A stretch of DNA of 64,000 nt from Chrysomallon squamiferum (Eukaryota > Mollusca > Gastropoda > Neomphalida > Peltospiridae), in NCBI GenBank assembly GCA_012295275.1, contig CM022670.1, forward strand, positions 9,250,506 through 9,314,505. Direction: 5' to 3'. Every line of letters starts with the position of its first letter. Position 1 is the stretch's first letter. The position numbers and the translations under genes are program-made. Below, in pieces: positions 1 to 27,695 of this stretch. The notes under the pieces are model-generated. The model made no database searches, was not told the DNA's origin, and was given only the letters and a program-made list of their open reading frames with translations.

Positions 1-1818
1 CTTTCTTTGGTGTCATAAAAAGTTTATTTTTACAGTATAAACTAAGCATAAAGGCGTGCATAAATATTATTAAATTTTATGTTGCTGTTCTGTGATACGA
101 CCTCAGTCTAGGATATGCTCGTTTTTCTGTGCGTAAACAAACAGGTTTCACTATGGTACTGATTGGTAAATCTAAAAGTCTTCCAGTGATCACGCGTCTG
201 TGCTAAATGTTTGTTCGAGTAAGAAGTTACGAAATTACGCGATAAGAATCAGTATAAAATAATATAATTATAACTACGTTACACACGAGTAACCAATTGC
301 TCCTGATAATGTAAAACCACATATTTAGCCGTGACAATAGACTTATACCCAACCTTAACAATTACAAAACTGTCTGATTTTCTTTTGCTACGTTTGTGTC
401 CGATATGAAGTACAGGCATATGCATTCTTAAGGTATTGTAATACTAAACTATATTAAGTAACTTTAACAATATTATTATTATTATTATTATTTTATATAA
501 CTTTAATTAACAATGGTACATTTAAAAAAAACCAATAATCATAATAATTTAAAAATTTGTTTAGTCTGTACAATGTAGTTTAAAATCATTAATTTTTTCA
601 GTAACAAATAACTAGTAAATTATATGGAATTAAAAATAATATGGAATATAAATCAATTGCATTTTAGTCTCTACTTCCTAAACAGGTAAATAAATATAGA
701 CCTTCCACAAGTAAAACGAAAATTAAAACTATTGCCTATCGGTGAGAATCAGTCGTAGACTTATTTACTTTTAAAAAACAAATATTATAATTTTTATTAT
801 TATTATTATTTTGTTATGCTAATCAAGAACGATTACAACAAGGTGGCCTATATTCCAAAAACCTGAGTTCTCTACGGAACACAGTATTAATTTACATTAT
901 AGAATTAATAGATCCATAAAGGAATACAGTAGACCCGGTGTGGCAGGAAATCACACACCCTGTAAATCACAAACCCCCCCCCCACACACTTTAATTTTAA
1001 TTCGTGATTAGGAAATCGCAAAAACTATGTCCATATATAGGCATGGGGGTTTGCGATTTATTAGGAAATCACATACCCCCCCCCCCGGAAATCACAAACT
1101 CAACTTATAATATACCATACATACCAGTACTGATGGTGTTTTTAAATGCATCTCACCGTTAGACATATGTGATTTTAATATGAACAACATATAGAAATGG
1201 ATCAAATTAGAAACGATAGAAATGGATCAAATTTTTTTTTTTTTTTTTTTTTTGACAAAACATTATTTATGTTTGTGTTTAAGAACGGTTTAAAGTGCAG
1301 TATGTCTGTTAAATTGCGACAAAAAAGTATTTCATCCCGCCGCAACCCTAAAGTTTGGGGGTTTTCTGGCTTTCTTTTTAGCTCCAGCTACAAAAGCTCT
1401 AGTCCCATACTTGTAATATACAACTAAAAAATAATAAGAGCAACAGTATGATTTGAATTTATTTACTGACCAACTTCCTTCATACACAATAATTAATTAA
1501 AGTACTGATAACAATGATTTCCTAGGAAAGAACAATCCCTAGGGTGTGTAATTTTCAGGGGTTTGTAATTAACTGCTACACCGGCAATGGCTTTGAAGTA
1601 GCCTGTCGGAACTCACGCATCACTGTGTCCAATGATACCAAGGGAAATAACTTCAATTTAACGATGACCCGGAACTTGTTCTGAACTGCCCATTGAACTT
1701 TCGATAAACATGACAAGAGACGACGTAGGTTTCTTATCTGACCAGTAATAAATGTATTCGTTAGTTTTACTTGTGGTGTATCTTTCAAACCCTATTAATT
1801 ATCTTTTCTGATTTTCAG
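1..1818. other. Upstream region of MOSPD2, no exon identified
   Basis: AT-rich non-coding sequence upstream of the first recognised MOSPD2 exon. The true first coding exon, carrying the initiator Met, should end in phase 0 to join the exon at 1819. I could not identify it: several GT donors exist, but none follows a convincing short ATG frame. The stretch also has (ATT)n runs at about 471-494 and 797-811, and a C-tract motif cluster at 945-1100 described separately. Confidence 0.5.
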
Positions 1819-16163
<14,345 letters not shown>

Positions 16164-19100
16164 ACCCGTGCAGGAAAAAAAAAAAAAAAAAGATACAAAC
16201 AATAAAACAAAAAAGCTAAAAATTATTCCATAACACCAGTGATAAAAGAACAACAGCAAAAAATATTTGTAGTTTGAAGAATAAACTTTTAACATTAGTC
16301 TGATAATGCAATTAATTACTGTGGCTTGACTGTATTCCAATTTTAATGAGTTTTGTAAAAACTTTTATAAATTCTTTCACATTGTTTTTGAGAAATTTTA
16401 ATATAATTTCTTCTTCTTTTTTTTTAGAAATGTAATATGTATATGTAGAATTATGATATGATTCTGCCTGTGAGGAGGCTGTGTTTTGTATTGAGTACGA
16501 GTAACTAAATGTGATATTTTTTTTTATATATATATATATATATGTATATGTATTTGTGTAAGCTAATTTTAATGATCACTTCCTTTCTTTTCTTATTTTT
16601 TTTTTTTTTTTTTTTTTTTTAAACTTAAAATATGTAAACTGTTATTTAAAAATTATTTTCATCAGTTGTATGGAAACCAATTACAAAAATGAAGCCACCC
16701 CACTCCATAAATGATCTAAGTAAAACAACATAATCAGCTATTAAAACTGAACCCAAATTGTTTTCTGAATCTTTTTTTTATTATATATATACATACCTTT
16801 TTTTTTTTTTTTTAATCTATCTAGAGTACTAACCGGAATATTTGATTATTAAATTTTTTTTTTTTTTTTTTTTTTTTAAGACAGTTTTAATTGTGTATCT
16901 GCATAATGTATTATTCTGCTTAAGCCAGGGTAAAAAAAAATATATATATAGAAATAATAAAATAAATTTTTTGAATAATATATAGAATTCTGAGAAAACA
17001 AATGTCTTGGCTATCTAAATTCACTGTTTACATGTAAATAGTATCATGTTTAATAGTTTCATGTCACAGTGAAAATTTTTACTTGTTACCTTGATTTTCA
17101 AAATGGAGGCAGGGTTTGGTGGTAAAGTTGGAGGTAAAATGAAAATGAAAAACTTTTGATTTTGTTTTTTAAATTAATTTTTCCAAAACAATCAGTTAAA
17201 TTTTGATGTCTAATGTTCAGTTGTTTAGTTTTAATTTGGTTTATTTGGTTATTTAATGTAAAATTTAGTATATATATATATTTTTTATTTATCACTTTTG
17301 AAAATCATTTATAATAGTAATTTCTGAATGATAGTGTCTATTATATTTTCTTTGTTTAGAAAGAAAAAAAATTATGTGTTCATTTTAATTACATGATTTA
17401 AGTGTTTCATTTTTGAGATAAAAGATTTTCTTAATTAGATTTTTATCAGAATGACGAACAGATTTTGTTTTTACATGCTTTTTTTTTTACATGCTTTTTT
17501 CTCCCAATAATGTGACATTTTATTTCATGTATTAGTTCAAAGTTCATGTTATAAATATTTACTCATCCAAAATGGACAATATTCATAATCTTTCAATTAA
17601 TTTTTTCAAAGGCAATTTTTGATGTAGTTTTATGTAACTAAATTTCATTTAAAAACAAAAAAGTACTTTTTCTAATGTATATGGAATTTTCAAAATTACC
17701 CTTTATAAATTACATTTAAAAAGAATTTAAAAAAAAGAGAAAATTATGATTTAAAAACAAAAAGAAGTTTAGTTAACAAATTAATACTATAAAGAATACA
17801 AATAAATTTAATATGCAATTAACTTGAGTTTGTTGTCTTTGTGAATGTTCTGCCAACTTTATTAATTAAAAAAAAAAAAAAAAACATACATCAACATTAT
17901 TTAGATGGAACACAGAATTGATGAAAAAACCATTTTGTTTCATAAAACACTATTATAACATATTTCTACATTTGGCTGTTCAGTTGTTTCATTTCTGATA
18001 TAACATCTTCATAGAAATCAAGAATGTTTTTTCAATACTGGGAAAAAACATTTTATATCCCAAGAAATCAAATATTAATATTAATAAACTATGGAGGTCC
18101 ATTTTGAGTAACAGAAAGCTAACATTTATAAATATATATACAAAAAAATTAAAATATCAAAGATTAGTTTTTTAATATATATTTATTGACAAACATTCTT
18201 CATTGCATTTCATACATTTCTCAAATACGCACAAAGATATTCACAAATTTTATTGTTTGCAATAGTGGATTAGAAAGAAGCACCCTTTTTAAGTCATACG
18301 TGGATATTGGTATATTAATGTAGTGAGAGTAATGAACAATGATGATAAATGATGTTTTCACATATGAATTATTAGGCATTATTATTATTATTATTATAAA
18401 TTTTTTTTTTTTTTTTTTAGTTTCTTCTTTTTTTTAAATTATTATTTATCTTTTTTTATATTTATTTATTTTGCTTTGAAATTATAAACAAAAGAAAAGA
18501 AACTCTAAAAATGCTTCAACAGAAAAACAAAAACCTAACTCCTCATTTAAAAACTGCTTTGTATTAAGAGCCAAAACACAAACATAACATACAAAGGTAT
18601 ATAAAAAAAAAGGCATTATTTTTTTTCTTCAAAATATCTTGTTTTTAAAATAAACAGGGGGGGGGGAAGGAATTCCCCAAAGTAAAAATTAATTCATGTT
18701 TTTTAAATTCTAAACAAATGTTTACTGATTATTTTTAAACATGAAAAATAATTTATATGATTTATATAATTTGCATTTAGAAACCATTTTTAAAAATTGG
18801 CTACTCAAATATTAAGAATATTATTAAAGCTAATAACAAAAAAATAGAAGAAAATTCAGAAACAATTTTTTAAAATGATCATTCTGGTAAAAACATAAAA
18901 TAAATACAAATGACAACATAAAATCTAATTCAATAACTAATTTGACAAACTACACAAAGCTAGTTACTACTCTACTAAACTAAAAGACATTAACTAAAAT
19001 CAATACAAACCTCAGAACAAATAGGAAAGAACATTAAAAAAATTACTTGAAAATGGAATTCTAATCTATGCTAATTATGAATATTAACAGAAAACTATTA

Positions 19101-21229
19101 AGAAATATCAGTTTGTCATATATTCAATATAAATTTAAATTTATAAATACTCAAAACATTATGTCATGATTCCCACCTAAAAACTTATAACTTTCATAAA
19201 TACACATTATTCTTTATAAACTAAATTATAAACATATTTTCTACATAAAATAAATCCTTTACTGAAATAGATTTTACAATTTTATTTGCAAAACCATAAA
19301 GCTAAAGTCATAAATTTAAATACTGTTAGAATTACCTATTTCAAAATGAATGTTGATAAAATGTTTTAATATGAAAAAAACAAAACAAATCTGATATAAC
19401 TGAAATTACTGAATACATTTTCTCATTAATAGTGTTAACAAATAACATAATAACCATGATGTTTTTTTCATTTCTTATTACATATATCAATCAACTTTGT
19501 TATGTCAAAACCTTACATAAATCTTTTTAAAAAGTGTTAAACTTATAACAAAAAGTCTTATTAAACTAAATATTGAATGAACTGCTGCATTTTAAATTTA
19601 ATACAATTAATTTCTTACTTTATTTGAAAAATTCCCAGACTATGTATGATATGTAACATGATGATGGTCATATATATATATACATAATAATGAATCCGAA
19701 TGATTACGTAGGTTGAATGTTGTTTATGCTGTGCGTATTCAATTATCGCAGGATATGAACCAATATATTGGTATATTTAATTAAAAGGATAGTAAAAATG
19801 TGACAAATTTAATTAAAGCCTCTAGCCTTCGCTGTTTTACTAGTGCCGAATGAAAAATAATGAGTACACAAGACACATTTTTTTCTAAAACACGACTGTT
19901 TGTGCTATATCACATCTTTATGAAACTAACATCTATGTATATATCTGACCTAATTCAGAATTCAACAAATGTTTCATTGCTATAACACTGATGAAAGATA
20001 CCAATATCCTTCCGAATTTTCATATGTGAGAATGTAGCAATTTTACACAGCTTAATTCCAGCTCTGATTAATATTATTAATTTTTTTTTTTCTTTAATAT
20101 TTACAATACAACTTGAATGTTTTTCCAGAACAAAAATTGTCAGAATTTACAAATAAAAAACATCTAAGATTTAAAATAAAAGGAGAAAAACAAAAATCCA
20201 ATGCAGACTCCAGCTAATTTATTTAATTTTACAGAAGGATGAATTCAAATGAACTGTTTTAGTAATTAAATAAATTTTTCCTCTAAATTTTCAAATTAAA
20301 AAACAATTAATTATTTACTATACTAAACAAATATATTTAGTTCAGGAAAATAATTTTTAACTGAACAAAATTTAACTGAAATTTAAACTGCATCTTCAAT
20401 AAAAAAATGCAGTTTGCATTATTGTTCAGTTAACTACTAATTTTAATCAGTTTTATAATCATATTTTATTAGTATTGATAGATTTCAAACTGAGATTTTT
20501 TTAGTTTATTCTGATTAAACAAGTTTCATGATACACATTCTATTTGCAGAAAAGACTGTATCATAAAGTTTCTGTAATGATTTGCTTGTCAACTATCTCC
20601 TAAGTCAATGAGCCTGAAAGAACACAGATAATTCCACATGTTTTAGATGTTACATGTAATGGTACGAGTGTTCTTTCTCTATGTCAGATACTTCTACTGC
20701 AAATGAAAGAGGAAACTGCTGGTATCATAACACTTAATGAGATACACCCTATTTGAAAATTACAACAAAAACTAGAAATATCGTAACTGATGAAATTACC
20801 TGAATTTAGGGAATTAAGGAACTTATGATATTGAAAAATGCCTCAGCTGAAGAACATTTATTAACAGATTTCTACAAACATAATTAATTCCCACAGTCTG
20901 AAATACCAATTGCTGTAACATGCAAGCAGCAGTTAGGTCACATAAAACACCTGAGATAAAAGAAACAAAGTCTTCCATCCAAAATGATGGTCTTACAAAG
21001 AGTACACTAAAATAAAGAAATCTGGGATAAACATATGCATTAAGAACTTCTTGCATGAGAATGTTCAAGTGTGGTAATTATGTTAGTTTTTAGAGTTAGC
21101 AGTGTTTCATCTGTTAGTTAACAAATTTCCTCAAATGAACTTAAAATTTTACAGTTCGGTCAGTTAAAATGTGTACTAATTTAGAACTGTATTTATTAAA
21201 CTGATTTTAAATTTAACCTGTGTACAAAT
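16164..21229. other. Convergent intergenic region with the 3' ends of MOSPD2 and KIDINS220
   Basis: Five kilobases between the MOSPD2 stop (16163, + strand) and the KIDINS220 stop (21230, - strand). Very AT-rich with many poly-T/poly-A runs, no coding signal on either strand. It must hold both 3' UTRs; many AATAAA-type signals exist on both strands, so cleavage sites cannot be chosen by eye. Confidence 0.7.
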
Positions 21230-22411
21230 TCAGACAAATGATTCTTTATCCTCTGCCTGTGAGACACTGTCAGGACATGACACATTGTATGTTGAGGGTG
21301 AAGGTATGTCTGTGTGGTCTGGACTTATCACGTGAACCTCGGCAGTCAGCTTTATCTCTCCTCTCTTCCTCTCTGTCAGCTCTATGTCCCCTTCCTTCCT
21401 CTCCATCTGCTCTGTGTCCCCCTTCTTCCTCTCAGTCAGCTGAATATCGAAATGGTTCATTGTTTCTGACATATTTGTGCCATCATTATTAATCATACTC
21501 GGGTCAGAAATGTTTTTGTTCTGCTTATCTTCCATGACCACCACTGCAGTCTTTCCATTTTGAACAGCTTTTGCTTTGTCCTCAGTTTGTGTGTCTCTAC
21601 TTTCTGCTGGAGCTTGTTTAGGTGAGTTCTCAGTAGCTGATTCAACTTCCATTAGAGGGAAGAGGTCTGGTTTCCTTGACGTGACAGGATGATCCAGCAC
21701 ATGGATGAAATGTTTCCCAAAACTGCTGGTGAAGTTCCCTATCAAACCGCTGGACTCCATTTTTTGTGTTTCACTAGCAGCCTCTTCTGGCTTTCCACTG
21801 CTGGGGGCATCAAACCACTTGTCTTCAGCATCTGGACCTAATTGGAACCTGACAACTCCTTCACTCGAATCAGTGGCCTCCTCCTCATCTTCCTCCTTTG
21901 CTTCTTCTGTGAAATCTTCTAAAGCTTCCCGCAGCATCTCTGTTTCGAATGTCAGCTGTTCAACAATGGTGTCGTTCTGACTGAAGCGTGTCTTCCGATC
22001 GTCAGCCCAAGCGCTCCTGCGATCACTCTTCATTTTATTAGATCCAGTAACCGGGGGCCTGTCAGACATTTCAGGTTTGTTGAAGCTGTTGTCCGTCTCA
22101 TCCTTTGGATCCACATTGCTACCCCGTAATGGACTCTGGGCATTATTCTGGTCCAGCTGCATCACCTGTTCTGCCTGCCTGAGAGACATGATGGTTGCCT
22201 TCATCAGCTGCCAGTCTCCGAACGTCATGCCCATCACTTTTCCAAGTTCCTCGAGGTCACAGCTGGCAAGAACCAAACCAGTGATGTTGTTTTTCTTAAC
22301 ACTCTGGAAGTATCGTGGCAATGCACTGACAGTGATGCCATCAACTTTACTTAACAGTTTGCAAACTCCTTCAACAGTCAGTGTACTCAAAACTATGTCA
22401 TCACAGTAGTC
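21230..22411 (-). CDS. KIDINS220: KIDINS220 last exon: SAM-like region, disordered tail, PDZ ligand
   Basis: The exon codes for 393 residues plus TGA. The first 80 ([17 protein letters not shown], then [38 protein letters not shown]) match the conserved SAM-like segment of KIDINS220. Next comes a low-complexity acidic and serine-rich stretch ([16 protein letters not shown]). Near the end are three 10-residue charged repeats ([27 protein letters not shown]). The protein ends ESFV, which fits a class I PDZ ligand. Confidence 0.92.
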   Translation of the reverse strand, partial: DYCDDIVLSTLTVEGVCKLLSKVDGITVSALPRYFQSVKKNNITGLVLASCDLEELGKVMGMTFGDWQLMKATIMSLRQAEQVMQLDQNNAQSPLRGSNVDPKDETDNSFNKPEMSDRPPVTGSNKMKSDRRSAWADDRKTRFSQNDTIVEQLTFETEMLREALEDFTEEAKEEDEEEATDSSEGVVRFQLGPDAEDKWFDAPSSGKPEEAASETQKMESSGLIGNFTSSFGKHFIHVLDHPVTSRKPDLFPLMEVESATENSPKQAPAESRDTQTEDKAKAVQNGKTAVVVMEDKQNKNISDPSMINNDGTNMSETMNHFDIQLTERKKGDTEQMERKEGDIELTERKRGEIKLTAEVHVISPDHTDIPSPSTYNVSCPDSVSQAEDKESFV

Positions 22412-23415
22412 CTGTAAATACAAGAAGGCTACCACTTTATTTTACTGTCTGTAGTTTTATTCCATTCACATAAGACCAGCTTACGATAAACACTGGAGCC
22501 ATGCAATTATCATTATTCTGGTGTACATTTCTTATATATTTTACTAGTAAATACTAAAACAACTGCCTCATTTCAAACACAAAGTCCACTGCCATAATCC
22601 AAATTTTATTCTTATTAATCAACAACAAGGGATGTATGACCAGTTCACATATTTCAGACGTTCATTTAGTCTAATCAGTTAATAATTTTATAATTATGTG
22701 TTCTGTATATCACTGGTAAAAAACTGTTCTGATGTATGATGGGTTCTAGGATCAAATCCCCTTAGGTCTATATTATCTAATTCTATGATTTCCTGTCTAT
22801 ATAAAGAGATAGAGAAAAGATCCCTTGCTTTTGAACAATAAGAACATATCATGTAGCCATGACAGCAAGCTTCACACCTCAAAATCATGATTATTCAACA
22901 ACAACAACAAAAAATAATAATAATAATAATTATTGATTCAACCATATTTTTTTTTTTTTCCATCACTGCAAACGATACCTATAATAAAAACAAAATCTTC
23001 CATTAAAAGCAAAGCTTTATACCGCTCCAGTGAAAACAATAAATGCACAGAAGCATACTCACTGTGAGGAAATACGAAGGCTCGTTCTGTCTGTACATCT
23101 GATTACTCAGTGGATTAGAGAAATGCATGAATGGCATGGGCATCATTCCTGTCTGTGTGAAAGGCATCATTTGATTTGCGTAAGAGGAATACATCGGGAA
23201 GCGCGGAGCCACGGCCGCCTGAGGTTGGAATTTACTGCCTGTTAGCATGTCAAACGGACTTCCAGCGATGCTGACCAGCGACTGCTTTCTGGTCAGTGTG
23301 GGAAAAAGACCAGTCTGAAGTTCCAGTCTCTGTGCCTCAGCCGACTGCTCCATTTCTGTCAGTGACATTATCAGCATTTTAAAAACAGGTACGCAGAGAG
23401 ATGATGAGGATGATG

Positions 23416-23463
<48 letters not shown>

Positions 23464-25299
23464 TTAATAATAATAAAAATAATTATAATAATAATAATTA
23501 TAATAATAATAATAATAAATAAATAAATAAATAAAATATTTTTAAAAATAATACATGAATTTACCATAATAAAAATAATAATTAACAGTAATACAGAGTA
23601 CAAATAAATGAACACACACACACATTCACACACATTCACAAATATATATATTTATATATAATTAAAGAATACAAATCTTCTTATGTGCTTACTATGAATA
23701 CAAATCTAAATAAGTAAAAGATAGGTAACAAAGAAGTCTTTACAAATACAAATACTTATACTACATATTCTTTATTCATTTCACCATAAACAATAAAAAT
23801 AAAATGAATACAAACACTAACAGTGAAATAAAAAGAAATATAGTGAAAATGTTTATACTTATTTTTATATGAAAATTCACAACAAGTTTTCCAGGACAAT
23901 TTAAATTATGAAAAAGACAGAATGAAAGTAAAATCAGCACAAACCTCGGATGAGCTTTCTCAGAAATGGATCCAAGTTGATGGTAACAGAAAGGAATTTT
24001 TTCAAATCACCAACATTGAGAAGAGGTGTGTTTCCTGACTTGCTTCTAAGAAAAGCATCCAGTTTGCGAATGTCTCGGTCAATCTCAACAAGTGGGTCAA
24101 TTTCTTTGGTTACTGGAATTCTTGGTTGAACTCTTATAAAAAAGAAAAAAGAAAGTAAATAAAAACATTTAATTATAACCTTTAAGAAAAAAAAATTCTT
24201 TTTTTTTTTGGTCATTTATGTTTTAAAAATATTTTTATATTTATGCAACATTTTTTGGTGTTTTTTTTTTATTCTAATTTATTATTATATTTTCATATTT
24301 CATACTTGCGTATTACTTTCTTTTTTTTTTTTCTTTTTTTTAGTATATTATTATTGTGGTTTATTATATGTATAAATTTTTGGTTTTGTTATGTGTTTTT
24401 TGGGGAATGTTCTTTTCTTTTTCTTTTTTTTAATAATGAAGAAACATTTTAGCCAAAAAAATCAATTCTGAGATTAAATAGCAATACAGACTATTTTAAC
24501 TTCCTGCTACATAAAAGGTTAAATAATAAGTTATAATAGTAACAATGGCTGGGAAAAAAAAAAGAGAGGACAAAGAAAAGTAATTATCTTTTAGAAGTCT
24601 CAAGATTAATAATCCTAGACTGGTTTGTCCATAGAGCTATTTCCCATTCCACCCCAAGTCCCAATTATCAAAGACTATAGTGTATGATTTAAACTTATGG
24701 GAAGCTGCATATATTCATGATCCCTGATGCTAACAAAAGTAGCCATAGAACAGTAGCAACTAGTTTAACTTACATCATTATTATTAAAAATATATATATT
24801 TAAAATGGACAATATATTATAACAATGCCATTTACCTATTCATAAAATAACTAGCAACTAAACTGATAGGACTGTTATTAAAAAAAATATTTTAAAAAAG
24901 TAAAATTTCGTATAACTGAAGGCACTGCCTATATAGATAATATATCCAAGGACTGTTTTCAAAAGCTCAGCTTACTTCTGGTACAAAGAAAAGAGAGTTG
25001 TCGACTGATCGACGTGGTCTGACTCTTCATAGTAATAGATGATCCACGAGACTCTGTAAGGCCACTGCTCTATGATGTTGATCCACGCCATCAGTCTGTG
25101 CCAGTTGAAGTCAATGTTGTACGCCCGCAGCAACCTCGCTGTAAAAACAAATATTAGAAAAATGAGAAAAAAGTCAGTTATGTGTAAGATTTGGATAGCC
25201 AATTCACTGAACGAAAATACTGTCTACATAAACATTACAAAATATTAAAATAAGTAGTTAGCTGTAAGGGTCATATATAAATATATATATATATATATA

Positions 25300-25342
<43 letters not shown>

Positions 25343-27538
25343 GTAATATTCACTCACTAAGCTGATGGCAGGCAAAATTAAATGTAATTGCCATAATTAG
25401 ATCAATATGGATCAGAGATATATCTGTCCTATATTGTTCAAAACAAGATTATTTTGTTCTTTACACCCTCTCTTTATATCATCACTACACAATACTTGCC
25501 TGTCACAGCTACGATGTTCATGAGTCGCTTCATGCTGCGCGGGTTGATGTCGCTGAAGTAGTCGTGCCTGATGATGGTGTTGGAGAGATCCATTGAGGAC
25601 ACACTCATAAACTGCTGACCACCAGATGTATTCTGTCTTTTTCTGGACAGTCTCTTTATTAATTTCTCACTGTTGGAATCTTGATGATGGAAATTTATCT
25701 GTACCAAAATGAAATGAGTTAATCTTTTATACATCATAATGTCAGTTTTCAGTAAACAGTTTATATTATTTAATTAATGTGCTCATGTGTGTGTGTTTTA
25801 TGTATATATTTATCAGAGAGAAAGTGTTTAATAAAGTGTTTTAAAACAAAAATATAAAGGAAATAAATGACAGAAACATAAAAAAGTAAAAATGGCTTTT
25901 ATTATAAATAATTACAGAATAAACAATTTTACTAACTAAAAATGATAATTTACATATATGGGTATTTTATGAAAAAAAAAAAAATTAGATAGATTTACAA
26001 ATATACTAAGGAAATCTTAACTTAACAAATTAATGAACTGGCTATCAAATTAGATTATTTGTCAATTCAAATATCTAATTTTTTAACAAATGTCATAAAT
26101 ATATATGCAAATTTAAACAAAATAAAATCTATATATAGAGAAAGTTCATTTTTAATTGCAAATTTTGTTTATGAAATAAGCAAAGGCAAATCTTCTACTG
26201 CTTTCAACTTTCTTTTAATATACTTTTTATATTATTGCTGAACTTCCCAAATTCCAAAAGTTGTTTTTAAAAACAAAAAATACAAACTGCACTAAAATAT
26301 CCAGCGTGTACGAAAAACAGGCATTAATAGATTTATAATTTAAAATACAACATCCTCAGTTAAACTCTAGTCGTTTCTTTTCTAGGGTAGATAACTCTTC
26401 ATGTCTTAGAGCCACAGTTAAATTTTTTTTTAAACCTAACATCATCCTGTTACTAGCAAAGAACAATTACTGGGAAAAAAATTACACTACAGAAAAACAA
26501 AAAAAAATCAAAATACAATAACCTGGAAGTAATGAAATCAACTTTAATAATCAAAATTATGTATCATAAAAGAAATCAGCATAAATCACATTCTGGTTTA
26601 CCTTGGTCTTAAAACAAATACAATAACCAGGAAGTAATGAAATCCACTTTAATAATCAAAATTATGCATCATAAAAGAAATCAGCATAAATCACATTCTG
26701 GTTTACCTTGGTTTTAAAACAAATACAATAACCTGGAAGTAACGAGATCTACTTTAATAACCAAAATTATGTATCATAAAAGAAATCAGCATAAATCAGA
26801 TTCTGGTTTACCTTGGTTTTTCCCGAGGGGGTTTCGACAGCAGTGTCATGTGCAGAAACACTTTCCAGTCTCTGCAGACGTGTGCCCTGTGCCTGCAGGT
26901 AAAACGGAAGCTGTACGACGTTGCGGAGGTAGTCGTATCCATTGATGTTCGAGTCGTGGAAGGAGCTCTTCAGATTCTGCTCGATGCCTTTGATGATGAT
27001 GTGAGGATCTACGGCGAGGATGGTGATGAACGGAGAGTTGTCCTCAGCAAACAAGGCATTGACTGTATCAAGAACCTGAGAACAGAAACAAAAATAAACT
27101 CTGCTGTATGTGTAAGGAAAAACTATACTGTGATTCTCTCTGACTAATCTTTCCATTAAGAATAATAATAATGTGAAAGAAATGAAACAATGGTGGCAAT
27201 CAGTTATGGATGATCCACATCACAAAAAGCATTCATTAGTAATGTGTGTATGAAATGATGTTTTGACTGTTGCTTGTATAAAAGTGATTGGATGATCATA
27301 TATTCATATACATTACATGCATGCACACACACACACACACACATGCACACAAACTCACAGTTATATTAGAGTGAATTCATCTTACCCAGCTAAATAATGA
27401 ACACTCTATTGATGTATTGTATTATATGTGCTTTATTAAAAAATAATGTTTACAGATGTAGACATAAATGTTATGCCAGACAACTGTGTATGTGTGTGTG
27501 TGGCTGTGTGTGAGTGTGAGTGCATGTGTGTGAGTGTG

Positions 27539-27613
<75 letters not shown>

Positions 27614-27631
27614 AAGATTGTGCATGCATGT

Positions 27632-27695
<64 letters not shown>

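Noticed and set aside
21220-22409. Ser-rich + strand frames opposite the KIDINS220 last exon
   Set aside because: Shadows of the - strand exon that carries the SAM-like domain and the PDZ ligand.
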